NCBI GenBank assembly: GCA_964247055.1
Contig: OZ176056.1
Coordinates: forward strand, 3,658,001 to 3,722,000
Length of the DNA: 64,000 bases
Reading direction: 5' to 3'
Source of the DNA: Paragordius varius
Taxonomy: Eukaryota; Nematomorpha
This document shows, in pieces, positions 46,601-60,500 of the stretch (position 1 is the stretch's first letter; each line of letters begins with the position of its first letter). The notes under the pieces are model-generated. The model saw nothing but the letters and a program-made list of their open reading frames with translations, was not told the origin of the DNA and did not search any database. The position numbers and the translations under genes are program-made.

Positions 46601-49600
46601 TTATAATAAAAATTTTGATTCTGTAACGTTTCTGAAAAATCTTTGCGATTCCTGTTCGAATCGTTAGAAAAAAATGTGTTAAATATGTTACCTTATAATA
46701 CTTTGCTGAAGCTTTGCTCGAGTTACTACGGCCCAAACTGAAAAATTTAAAGGGTGTACTACTGTTAAGACTTGATGTGTTTTTATTTTCCTTTTTGTTG
46801 TTCTTTTTACCATTAAATATCCCGGACGGTAAATCGACATAGGACATATGAAGGGCTTCATTTGCGTCATAATTCATAGGTTTTGAACCCATCATAGAGT
46901 TGTTGGTAAATGTCAAATTTTGTGGATGTGTATTATCATTTATTAAGGAATTGTAATGGCCTCCAAATTTACGTGTTAACCGGGAATTTATGGATCCATC
47001 TATAAAAATAAGAGTCAAGATTAACAATCATACATATACAGTAAAAAGTGAAATTATACGGACAAAACGTCAAAATATAAAGACAATTTTTTTTCTAAAA
47101 GACTATGATGCTTTTTCAATCCTTAATTTATCCAATTAAAATAATTTAATTACAATCGTATGATACATAAATTGCTTGTGTTATCAATTTACATCTATAT
47201 TTGCTACTTTATAGTTTGAAACCATAAGTCATTATTATAAAAATTAAGATTTAAAAAGTATGTTTGTCTTTTAAAAAAAATATTTATTTTTATATTTTTT
47301 ATCCGTATAATTTCAATTTTTACTGTAAAATTTATATGTATAATTAAACGTTTTATTTAGTATTATAATACTAAATAAAACGTTTCATTACATTTAAGTT
47401 CTGAGGGGATATTGGTAAATGTATGATCAACTGGGGTGTGCCCATCATGTAACATGTGCAAATTTGTTGGAATCGATTGATGTATCAATGGTGCAGTGCC
47501 GGGAATATTGTAAAAGCCTACTCCTAAAAATATCGAAAAAATAGAGTATATAAATTCAAGCCCTTACCTTAGGTAAAATAGTTAAGAAACCTGCTAAAAG
47601 TAAAATACTTTTAACTTTTGTATAGTATACTTATATTTTACCTAGCGGGTTTGTTAGATGAGGTGATTTATTAAGAGGTTCATGACCCCAGATTTTTTTA
47701 TTCATACGAGTTGGCAAAGTTTGCATTTTCCAATCATCATTCCCATTATTATATAACGGAGACAGACTCATCTTGTGGGCTGATTTACCATTAAATGTGC
47801 CAAATCTGTTTGCTACATAATGTAAATCATTTTTGTCATTTTTGTTTTTATTCAAGTTAAATGTCGGGGAATAGTGATAATGGTTGTTTGAAAGACTTAA
47901 ATAACTCATGCTGTTTCGATACGTTCTATCCTTGTTAATTTCATTGGCGAGATGGGTATTATTTGATGGCGGTCTGCGTTGCGTTAAAACTGTCATAGTT
48001 AGCGGTTTTTCTGACCCACTTTGGGCAATTAGTTTAGAAACTTGGCCATGGCTAAGGAATTGAATGTGTACACCATTAACCTATATAAAGCATATCGGAA
48101 AATCAAAAATTAAATATATTAATATTTTTTAAATTTTACATTGATTGATAAATATAGGAAGGGTTTGGTGACCCGTCTTAAAAATGACTTGATCTACCAT
48201 ACTAGATTATATTATATAATAAATAAAAGAAAACGGACTGGACTTAAACATTTTATAATTTATACTATTTTTTGGTTATTTTAAATATATATTATATCAA
48301 ATATCCTTATGTTTCAATTTTCATGGTTTTTTTAAGTGAGGTTACCACGGTCATACATGCGTAATGTTTGTAACCTTAAATAAAAAATTTGTGAGATTTG
48401 TCGAATTGAAATAGTTTGCCAATAAATACATGCGCTTTTTGATATTTTGCGCTAATAATATATAAGTTTTATATAAAAAGCAGTCTTTTTTGATGCGCAT
48501 TTGGCGATTTTTTTATCAATTACATAAAAAATTTACTGTATTAGAGATATCGCGCCACTTTTGAATGGTAATTTCTTAAAACTTTTTTACTTACTTCAAT
48601 TATATGATCACCCTCCTTGAGATCAGCTTGATGGGCTGGACTGTTTAATTCGACGCGTAAAATAACGTGTGGACTTTGTTCTATTAAAATTAAATGTAAA
48701 ATTATTTTTAGTGCTATAATTTTGAAAATAAATTCTCCGTTTATTATAAAGGCTTTTTATTACCAGACAAAGTTTGCGGGATATTTTTTGGCCCAGTGAG
48801 GATAAATCCATATCCTTTGATACCTCGATGCAAAAACACTACACGTTGGGCCAGATCAGAAGCGATAGGTTTTAACATGATATTTGATGACTGTGAAATA
48901 TATTTACCACTTAGGTCTAGGTTACTTTTGGACAAACAATCTAAATTGTGCCTTGTATCCATAAGATCATTTGTTTTATCAGATTGTTCCTTATTATTTA
49001 TAATGCTAAGTTGACTATTTCGGAAAGAAATTAATCCATCATTCACATTTTGATTCGTTATTGAAGGGGAGGGCGAAAATGTTTTAGGGCGAGATAATTC
49101 AGGATTTGCACACGATCCGGATGTATTATCGGCATATCGAGTAGTTTTTACTGTTCCAGATATAGGGTCAGTTTCTTTGACCGCTCTATCAAACAGTCTA
49201 GCAACAATATTTTCAGGTGGTGGCGGGTGATTTGGATTTGGGTTGAATGATACTTTACAGGCGGTTGGGGGAGACTCAACACTTGTTGTAGCAATCATAG
49301 TGTATGCTTCTTGATTATGCTGATCAGATTGTTTGCAAACGCTTTTATTGTTGCTTTGTACCAGCGAATTTAACAAAGGTGCAGTCAACGTTTTCGCAAT
49401 ACAACTACTATTAAAGTTTTGACTTGGGTTAACAGTGTACCCATCTGTGTCATCTGTGTCCAACCGAATGGCATTACAAATTTCTTCCAATGAAGACTGT
49501 TGATTTAAATCATCACTGTTTAAGCTTGATCCTTTTCCTATAATCAAATAGTTATAAATATTCATTGTAATGTTGTAAGGGCAAATACTTTTATTAAACT

Positions 49601-52600
49601 TATTTAATGAGGGTAAAAAGCATTTTTGTTTTAAATAAAATGCACGATAAATTGTCAGATTACAGTCCAACTGTGAAAAAACCACCAATAATAAAGTTTT
49701 AACCTACCAAAATTATAAAATATTTTTTCGGGATACATAGTAAAAAAAGAAGAATTATTATAGATATACCCTAATACTAGATAATTTTTTTATCAAACCT
49801 GATGTAACAGAGGAGCTGTTTTTGTCTTCGGTAGAAAGAAGGGATAATAGTGGAGAATCAAGGTTATTTGTGTTAGCCGGTATAGAGATTTCATCACTTC
49901 CCATATTTCTGAATGTTTTAAATGTTTCAGATTCATCATTATCTAAAATCCTATTTGTGGTTATGTGTAAGGGGGCATGATTCATATTCAGATTATTTAA
50001 TTGAATATTATCGTTACCCGGTGTAATGGGATTATAATTAATCAAATTATTAATAATGTTATTATTTATGCTATTATTGTATGCCAAAGTATTCGCTGGG
50101 CTGTTTTCATAAAAAGTATCATCAAATTTTGCATTTGACATTAGGCTTAAATTGTTGTTGTTTAAATGTTGGGTAGATGTAGTCGCCGCATTTATAAATT
50201 GAAAAGCATTATTTGATTCATGGACATAAGGGGAAGTTTTAAACGAATTTTGATTATGATTAATAATACTACTGGGGTTATGAGATAAACGCATGGAATA
50301 ATTTGCGATAAAAGTTGCAAGTTCATGATTTCCATATTCAGTGGCTGTTTGAGAGGGGGTTCGTCCAGCCAGGTTGGCAATTAAAGGGTTTGCACCTTTG
50401 TTCAATAGGAGGCATACACAATCGTTCTATAATACAACATAAAAGTATAATATAAATTAATTTTAATCAGAAAAAGTTTTTGGATCAACCTCAATAATAC
50501 GTTAGTTAAAAATTGTGGTAATTTAATTTAAGCGACAAAAATGATACACAAAATTCAATTTGCACCTGCTAGTTAAAATATTCGTGAATCGTTTTTCGCT
50601 TTACGAACGAGGAGCCTAGAAAGATAAAACTGTCCTACAAATCCATCAGATTAAAAAATGTAAAACTGGAATTAGAATGAGTTTTGCATGGATCGGAACA
50701 AAATTATATCGTAATATTATAAAAATCCATGGTAGTTCTTAGAATTATATAACCAAAACCAGGTTAATTTTCACAATGTCGGAGCTTGCACTTGAATAGT
50801 TCTTGATAGACGAAAATTAATTAGTTTCATCCCTATCGGTTGCTGCTTAGATTTTTAAAGCTTCTGGTTTAAAACACTGATTTAATAGCAATACAATGAT
50901 AATCCCAAAAATTTACCGCTTAACCTCATTATGAATTATCTAAAAATTCAAAATATACTTGGTTATGAATGGCTGCAATGTGGAGAGGGGTCTCACCATC
51001 TTTGTTAGGGCTATTGATATCGGCACCATTTGCAATTAGCATGTCCAAAATTTTGGGTTGTCCATAACGGCAAACCTAAAATTATAAAATATAATAATGG
51101 TTAAAATATATTTGGTAAAAGTTCACAAAAATTCTGTATTCAACAATTCAAAAATGAAAAAAAAACTGGTTTTTAAATATCAACCTTTACCTTATGTCGA
51201 TTAAAATACCGAAAATTTTACCATGATAAATTTATACATATTTAATTATAATTTATACATAATGTATTTCTTGCCATCCCATTTGATCAGAAACAACTTC
51301 AAGCGTGTATCTTTTGTCATTTTCCAGCAAAAGTTTAGCACACAACGGGTCCCCTGAAAAAATTGAAAAAGAAATTGATATTTGCCGAGTTAAAGAAGAC
51401 AATATATAAATTAATTTCACAAAACTTAAATTTAATATATATATTAAATATATCTTAAAATCATTGATTTTACCTTGATTGGAGAGGAGATGGTGTAATG
51501 GTGTTAAGCCAGTCGCGTCTTTAACATTGGGGAAAGCACCAAGTTCCAACAATTTCTAGGGTAAAAAATTTATTGTGATATTAAATATGGATTAAAAATG
51601 AATAAAATATGGATTTAAAATTATATTAAAATGGTTAGCAAGGGGGGGTTAAAATATGCGATTTTTAAAACTAGGGATATAAGTTAGCATAAAAAATCAA
51701 TTTTGCAACTACATCGGCTTAGATATAGCGTTTAAATTGGAGATCTTTGAGAAGCTAAATCAATTACATCTGCATATATTGATTGGTAGGACATACATAA
51801 AATAAAGTAAAATGGTACTTTATACATTATTAAAACAGGTTTTTTAAAATATTAGGCAAAATTTTGTATTAAATCTTAAAATTAATATCAGTATATACTT
51901 TGACAGCTATAGCTTTATTCATTTGAGCGGCAACATGAAGAGGTGATAAGGATTGCGTCGTTTTAGCTCTAAAGTCTATGTGGGCACCACCCTTTATTAG
52001 AGTTTCAATAAGGTCTGAAGGGTCCAGAATTTTTGTGGCAATAATTAATGGTGTATCTGGGTTCAGATGTATTAAAAAAGAAAAAATTTAAAATAATTTA
52101 GCGAAAATTAAAAAGTTTAATAAAGTTTTTGAGATAAAAAAGGAGTTTGTTATCTCTGTGTAATGTAATTTGTGAATGAGGAAATAAATTAACTTTTTCA
52201 CAATATAAAGGCATTGTGAAAATAGCATATAAATATGGATCGTGATTAGATAAAATGGTTTTCGGTTGACCTATTAAATACAATTAACTAACTCACATTT
52301 GTCTAAAAAGATTTTTGTTTTTATAATGTGTTATATGCCGACAATTTGTGACAAAAATAAAAATGTTACCTTTATAAATATTTGGAATTCAATTTTTAAA
52401 CTTTTAATTTTTAATCACACCATATAATTAAAACATAAAAAATATTTGATTGTGTTCATATGTGCGCCCTTGAAGGAGAAAAATTATTTTCTGTAAATTA
52501 ATTTTTTATTTATAAATGCCAGCGGTTCCTTACTTCTTTGTTTAGTTCCACCATGCGTTTCCCAAAAATTAGAATTAAGTTTCTGACATTTGCAAAATAT

Positions 52601-55600
52601 TTTCAACCCCTAAATTTCGAGGTAAAGAGACCGTGCTTCAAGCCTAAACTTTCAAAAATAATTATATTATCCTTTTACTATAAATAAAGAAGATTTATTT
52701 ATTGGAGCATAAATATATATTACATAATACATCTCATATAATAAGGGATAATCTCTCTCTTTCTGTTTCTAAATTTGGGTGGTTTTTCAAATTACAATAG
52801 AGAATATTATTTTTTGGTATAAAAAAAGGTTTATTAATTAGTGAATAGAGAAAAATTGTATAAGATGTAGTTTTCGACGGATTTGTTTTTCGCTAAAATT
52901 TAAGATGAATTCGCATAAAAAGAATAAAAAATTCATATGCATACCACACCAATAATGTTTCACTTACCTACATAAGAGTTTTAGCAAACTAATCTTATTA
53001 TTCTAGGTATCAAGCATCTCAAGACATTGATATATTTGAACATTTTTGTATTGTTAGCACAATTGGGATTTAAGGTGGGGGTGTTGTATATAACAACACA
53101 AATTTCGGGTAGTTTAAAATTTTTTAGAAGACAATAAAAATAAATATAAAAAGGAATGGCATTACATTTTTTTTATTATGGCTTTAAAACCCTTCCGTAC
53201 AAATATAATGCAAAATGAATGCAAAAAACTGTTTTTCCATATACTCAAACCATGCCCATATCAATATATTTATCAGTCAAGTCATAAGTATTTTAAACTG
53301 TTTTAAACCACGTTTAACCGAGGACAGGTAATTGAATGTAAAGCGATGCATTTTACAGTAAATATTAATTACCATAGATATTTTGCATAGTATTTCTAAG
53401 TGACACTAAACTATAACATTGGACTAAATGATATTTAAAATGTAAACTTATTAAACAACTATTTATCCAAATTTTTATATAGATATTACATCTTTACATA
53501 ATATAGGATCAAATTTTTCAATTTTATTTAAACTAAAGCAACCTTTAGAAACCCGTTTCTTAATTATGAATATGAGTATTTCTTAAATTGATAGATCATT
53601 TTTGTTGGCCTTTGCATATTATTTACATTTTATTACCTTTTAATGCAGTTTTATCTCCATTTTTAAATTTAATTGTTATCTCAACAGTCAAATAAATATA
53701 TATTATGGTTAAAAATGTTAATAATTGAACTTACAAGGCATTCAAATCACATTGTCACAAATATCTGATATTTATTGATTTTTAAATTAGCCTTTAATAG
53801 TTATAAAATTGTAAAAAAGTATAAGCTTTTTATAGAGAATCATATTTAAATTATATTAAAAAAACTTTTAACAGGTATTTTTACTAAGTTAAGGCTCTGG
53901 GTGTTTACTAACTAAATTTTAGCTAGTTTTCACAATACTAAAAAAGGAAACAGCTTAAAAAAAGAGCGACCTTATTAAAATCGCGTTAAATTCATTATAA
54001 ACAATTACATTGTTTAAGAACTTTATAATTGATGGTCGATAGATTATTTTTTATTGCTTTTTATTATCGAGTCGACGATTTTATCAGCGAGCCGAAGGCT
54101 CAGGCCATATCGGTTCAATATTTGAAAAACGTAATCGAAATCACTACACAGCGTCTCAATCGGATGTATAAGCCGAAATATTATATATATAGGTTTTTGT
54201 TATGGTCCTTACAAGTGATTTAAGTTATATATGCTCATTTTTTTAAATAAAAGTTTTTTTATAAAAATAAATGTTCATTCCAAAAAACTCACCAAAAAAA
54301 TCATAAACTACATGCAAAAAGCAGAACAATAAACAGCAATATTAAAATTTCAATGACGTGGGTTACAAAAGTTCTAATTAACTCTTATAAAATAAAAGTG
54401 AAAATGCGAAAATTGCGCGATAAAATCTTAAGCATATGCCAAATTTTGCTATCAATTTAAATTGATTTTAAAAAATGCATGTTTTTTAAAATTTAATTTC
54501 AAAATCGAAGCGCACTTCATACTATTTTGAGGTATGATGGACACTGTATAAAAACGCCTTAAGACATTAAAAAAATTTTACATAATTCGATGATGCTGAA
54601 CATTTCTATCGCTTCAAAGTTTTAATTCAAAGGTTCGTCTGCTTTAAAATTTTGATTAATTTTGTAAAAACACACAAATAACTTTTAATATAAATTTGAA
54701 AATTATCATATGTAACAAATTTGTAACTTACTTTATAAATTTATACAAATAATCGAGGTATTTTTGAATTTAAAAATAGTGGGGCAATCATAAAAAAAGC
54801 AACAAATTCAGACCAATTATAAATTAAAAAAACTATAAATATTAGAAACCAATGATGGCTTTAATATTTTTATATTATGGTTTATGTATAACTTACCAAG
54901 ACACGTAGAGATTTTTAGAAATAAAAACTGATGTTAAACAATATATATAAACCAGAAATGCAATATTTTTGAGTGAAAATAGCCATCATTTAAAACTTTT
55001 ACGTCAATGTCATGGTAAATTATTACAAATATCAATATAATATAAATAATATAGATATCGCTCAGTGCACAGTATGGCGAGATAGTAGCAGCTTCTAGTA
55101 AATAATTTTTACAGCCACATAAAATTTCAAATTCTCATCGTTTTTGAAAATGCTTAGAGTCATATTTGACAAATTTAATAACATCTCGGAAAAAAAACTC
55201 GATAAAAGTTCTACGGCTTCTAAAGCTTATAAACTCTGTCCTATTAAATGTTCAAATTGACCAAAATTTACACTTTGAAGTATGAATACAATGTAGGCAC
55301 ATTCAGTTAAAGCACAGAATAAAATTTACTCTTTAATTAAAACAAATGTGTTGTATTACCATTTAGAGGTTAAATGTAGATGTTGTATCAGAAAACAATA
55401 AAAGCGTTAATGATCTTGATATATAGCTAATGTATATAAATTCAGTAATAAACTATTAATCTATATATATAATATTATTCATACTTTCTCATTATCATTA
55501 TTATCATCATTAAAAAGGCATGAATATTTTCACCTATTTTAGTAATATTTTACTATTAAAATGTGACAAAAATTGCAATGTGAAATCATAATATGATATA

Positions 55601-55752
55601 ATGTATTCATCATCCCTTTTTATTTCTTATGAAAAAAAAAATATTTTTTTTACGTATTAATCTAGTTAGCTAGCTCCTCTATTAATCAAACATAAGCTAA
55701 AATTTATCATCATATCAATGACAAATGATGTATAAATTATTAATTATATTCA

Positions 55753-55787
<35 letters not shown>

Positions 55788-57528
55788 GTCGTATGATGTG
55801 AAATATTTTATAAAAAAAATTTGCTAAAATACATATTTTTAATCAAATAAAATGAACACAATGTAATAAAACTTCTTTATGCAATATGGTCACTTAAAAA
55901 TATTAAAATAAATTTGTAATTGTTTAGCTTAAAGCTTCATTAATCACTGTTTAAAAATGACATTGTACCCCTAAAAACCGTGTATCTTATAAATTAAATA
56001 AGGCCAGAAAGCTAACACTAAAAAAATAAATATATTTATAATTATTTTTTATTTGATCTAGCTATCAAATAATAAGTATTTATTAAAATCGCCAATTAAG
56101 TAAAAACCCAAATTCACTAGTTTCGATTCCTCAAACGGGTATTCGCTTTCCGTCGAGATGAATGAATGAATAAAAAATTATCTACTAGTAATGTTAATTT
56201 TTAGACAATCGAAATCAATAATTTTATAATTTTGTTATTATTTTTTATTTGACATTTTTAATTAATATAAATTTATATTTTATTACCTCCTGTAAGAGTT
56301 TCATGGAAGTTTGGATCAATGCCTTTATCACACATGGATTTGACTTTGGCCACGTGGCCCTTGTGCACGTGAGATAAAAACCGTTTTTGTTTCGGGACAG
56401 AATTGATCTCCTTCAAATTTTTTATGTTTGTTTTGGGGTCCCGATATACACGGCGTTTGTATCTCAACTAATATAATAATACAATCACACTTCAGCGTAA
56501 ACAATATCCAATAATAGTTTATTATTTGGGGGAAAAGATGGTTTATATTTAACATTTTTTGAAAACTTGTTATGATAATAGCAATTAAAATATTATAATT
56601 TATTGATTCTTATATCAATCCCTTTCTAACCTAAATAATAATATTTTTATCATAAACTGTCGTCATTTTTGGTAAACATTAATATTTAATACACTATTTT
56701 GTTAATCATAAAAAAATAATGTCTACTTCAAGTGCGGGAGAAGTTTCGTTAAAATTACATTGAATGATTCGAATTTGTTCGTTAAGGAAACCTCCAATAT
56801 AACCATTTCCAGGTGGGAGATATAAACCATAATTAAGGGCTTCGTCTAGGGGCTAATTAATACATATTGTTTAGTGATATTTACTAAAGGTTAGATTGGA
56901 AATCACCCCTGAACTCGTCGATTTCACCAATATATTTTGTGTTATAAAATATCAAAAATTACCTATATTTTTTAATATTTTTAAAATAAGTTTTTGTAAT
57001 ATAACGTAATACAGAAAAAATAAACTATGTTAGTTACGAAGATAATCAAAAATGGGTTAAATATAAAAATATATAATCTATTTTTAGGGTGAATTTAAGT
57101 TTAAGGGAAAATTTTAGGTTTAAATGGCATATTCTCAAATTTTGCAAGGATTTTAGGTAAATGAGCCGGTTCAAGTAGCTTAAATATATTAATAATTTAA
57201 ATAAAAAAAAATTCTATTTTTATGTCTTAAGAAAGTTTCAATGCCTATTTTTTATAATGAAGCATAATTAGATCCTATATGTATTATTTGATTTAGCATA
57301 ATCAAATGACCCTATATCGCTAAAATTTTATTATAAAAAAATATTAAACGCTTATAAATTTTTCGATATATATTAAATCGAATCTTATACCTGACACAAA
57401 TTTTCCAACAATATTTGTTTGATATCTAAAATGGAATGATGCAATTCATAGGGCAGAATTCTTTGAAAATTTAGACATGGAACTTTTATTTTCACAACTA
57501 GCGGTTGTTGTTTAGTTCCGTTTTCCAT
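43632..57528 (-). CDS. SHANK: Shank-type postsynaptic scaffold protein
   Basis: Fourteen exons joined in phase: 57391-57528, 56727-56852, 56287-56467, 51899-52056, 51474-51555, 51259-51353, 50959-51075, 49778-50426, 48764-49537, 48595-48680, 47642-48080, 47392-47523, 46692-46999, 43710-46262; about 1945 residues. The N-terminal SPN domain is clear (PLVVKIKVPCL, DEALNYGLYLPPGNG, then LRYKRRVYRDP). About six ankyrin repeats span residues 110-345 (TPLHHLL, MGWQEIHY, DGETPLHIAA). A PDZ domain lies at about 746-835 (RVVFLHRGIKGYGFIL, HVILRVELNSPAHQADLKEG, VNGVHIQF). The rest is Asn/Ser-rich disorder. No SH3 (normal between ankyrin and PDZ) or C-terminal SAM is visible. Shank organises receptors and actin at excitatory synapses and epithelial junctions. 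The last exon either runs to TAA at 43710 or splices at 43739 to a 35-nt exon (43632-43666) ending NFSLLHSTE. Confidence 0.92.
47039..47325. mobile_element. MITE in a Shank intron
   Basis: Ends CAGTAAAAAGTGAAATTATA and inverted CAGTAAAAATTGAAATTATA, continuing CGGA, with TA on both sides. No coding capacity. A truncated relative ends at 28900. Confidence 0.85.
52060..56280. other. 4.2-kb Shank intron, no gene seen
   Basis: AT-rich sequence between ankyrin-coding exons. It holds (TA)n at about 55755-55784. Short frames such as 54029-54223 have no protein-like features. Confidence 0.5.
56895..57133. mobile_element. Iterated-TIR MITE, copy 4 (relic)
   Basis: In the first or second Shank intron region. 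The core (AAAATTACCTATATTTTTTA, then ACAGAAAAAATAAACTATG) and a right arm with TAGGGTGAATTTAAG match the copies at 18739 and 30358, but the termini are worn away. Confidence 0.6.
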
Positions 57529-57529
57529 A

Positions 57530-60500
57530 TTCAAGTTTTTGACAGAATATTTATTTCTGAATCGAGTGATTTACATTTGTGGATATATATGTTTTTTCGA
57601 TAACTTTCATATTATATGATTCATTCGCCATTACTACATACATATTTAATATCTAAAAAGTATAAAAAATAAAATAAATTTACGGCTAAAAAAGGTTAAC
57701 ATGAAATATTTTTAAAACGTAAGACGCGATTAAAAAGCCAAGGTTATCACATAAATATCTGCGAACTAAAAAAATGGTAAAAATTTTAATTTGTCAAATT
57801 TAAAAAAGATATGTAAGTATATAATTATTGGACATATCTAAAACGCCTATTTTAGATTTAAGGAATATATGATAAATAATAATTTTAATCAAGATATCAT
57901 ACTATAATAATAATTATGCAATATAATTAAAAATTTTATGATGATGAAAAAAAGATAATTTTTATTAAATAAATATATAAAAAAGTTACAGGTAGCAATT
58001 CGTGCTCACTGAGCCATTATAGATAGTTATAAACTATATCGATATAATTATATAATTTTAAAAAACGTAAATTTAAATTTGATTACGATAATAATATGCA
58101 TTTAAATAATGCCATAATAATTGTTTTGGAACATAGATATCAAAATTTATAAATCCCTTAGTTTCCAATGAAATTATTTTATTGTTATATTTTTTTAAAT
58201 CGATCTAAATTACATATTTCAAATGACCTTTAGTTAGAGAGATGGATAGATAGAATAGATGTTACATTATATTCGAAATAGTTTGTAAAAAATAATACCT
58301 TTCTAAAATAGGATATAAATTTATATTACTATTAAAATTTAAGCGATAGCTTAAATCATAAATATATCAAGGTTTTTGAAATAATAACCATACGTCTTCA
58401 AGAAAATTTATTAAAAAAATTTTAAAATATAGAAAGCTGAAACGATTTTCACATTACATTATTTGACAAATACGCAATTGGAGTTTAAAAATATAAACTA
58501 AAGAGCAATTCATTTTTCCATTGCTGTACGTACCGAATTTTATATGTGATCGCCGCTTTAACTTTTTCAAATAAACGTTTATGAATAATGCATATGCATT
58601 ATCTATGGGCTTTAAATTTAATTTTATGGTATTAAAAAATTTTCTAAGATAGCTTTAATAGAAAACATAATTTTAGATTTAGGGAAATTAATTATCTTCA
58701 AAATATCACGTAATGATAAAATTTCACTTATTTAATTGAAAATTAATTTCAAAAATTTTGTAATATAAAACTAACAATCATGCATGCAAATAATAAATAA
58801 ATCAGCTACAACAATTAAAAATCAAAAGTTTGTACGTAATTATTGGCTTATCAGATTTATTTTCACCTTTTTTCCATTCACACCTCTATAACCATAAACT
58901 CACACAACTAACAATAATTTTAAATGACAAAGTTCAAATTTTTATTGTTGAATTTATATATATATATATATATATACATACATATAGTTTAATTTAGATT
59001 TATGTGTAATTATAAACATATAACTTGATTAGATAAACTAAAATGTGATATAACTATTTAAATTATATTATCAAAAAATTACCGCAAATATCCGAAAATA
59101 TAACTTATATTTGGCTCTAAAACTAAGTGATCAAAACTAATGTAAATCCCTAATATACACTGTCCTATGATTCAAATTGGGGTAATTGACGACTTCAGAC
59201 TATTTAAAATGAAATGTATAGTAATATATGAGTATTGAAATTATTTCTATAGTTTGCAAAATTTATAACATTAATGTATGAAAAGGGTTCATTCCAAATG
59301 ACTTATTACTTATTTGTGGATGTAGAAGCAAAAGAGACAACAGCGCATTAAGTAAATTTAAAACATGCTAAGTAAGCCAATTTTTCTATAAAATTAATAT
59401 GGTAAAATTTTGCTTAAAATATAAAAGAGGGGGAAGTTTATGTGGAATTTTTACAAGACTAAATATAAATTGGGGCCACTGGTTGTGAATAATATCATTT
59501 TAAATTGACCTGATGCATCCAGTTATACCAATCAGCATCGAAGGTAATTGCATCTTTTAATATGGCTAATATTTAAACAAACTGCTTGTTTCAAATGAAT
59601 TATAATTCAAACAGATACACATGATTTACCTGTATAACTTTAAAAGATAATGGGCCAACAGTTATGGCCTAAACCAACAACTCGAAACATTAATTATGTT
59701 AATCAGATGACGATATAATCATAAAAGAACCAGCATTTAATTTTTGTCCAAATAATGAAAAAATAATTTCGTGGACAAAACTATTGACTAAAAATGAAAG
59801 CAACTAGATTGACAATGGTTTTACATATTTTTGTTTCTAAAAAAGGATTTTACATATTATATGTTCTATCAATTACGCTCAACACTTATGAGTTCAGACA
59901 TTTGTAATCCTAAGCAGTCAAATACCATATTCGAAAATATATGTTATAACTTAAATTCATTATTAAATTAAACGGCTTCAAACGTTGGTCGATAAGCACT
60001 CAAATTTGCAACAATTATTGCTGAATAACATGTGGTAAACATTAGTTCATAAAATGGTGGTTATTTTTTCAAGCGACCATAGTCATGTTTCACGAAAAAT
60101 CGATAAAATGATTCAATTTATGTAGATGTACTGTAAAATAAGGCGTTAAAACTCTAACTTAGTTATAAAACCACCAATAATGATTATTCAAACATTTTCC
60201 AATTTTTTGACACTGTATACAAACTAAAATAAAAATAGAGTAACATCATAATTGTAAAAATCAAATATAAATTGATTGATGAATTAAACGTAAGTAAGTA
60301 ATTAAAAAACTTACATAATTGTTTTTGTCGGCTTATTTGACGAAACAAAACTAGAAAAAAATGGTTTCAAAGAGCTTCAAAAAACGTTATATTTGTTTTA
60401 GCTTACCAATTTTAACTTTAATTACAAGAATTAAAAGTTAATTTGTAAGTATAAGGTGTTATAAACTTGTAATAAAATGCTGACACATACTGTTAATTAT

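Noticed and set aside
54029-54223. 64-codon frame in the large Shank intron
   Set aside because: No motif, no splice context, expected by chance at this length.
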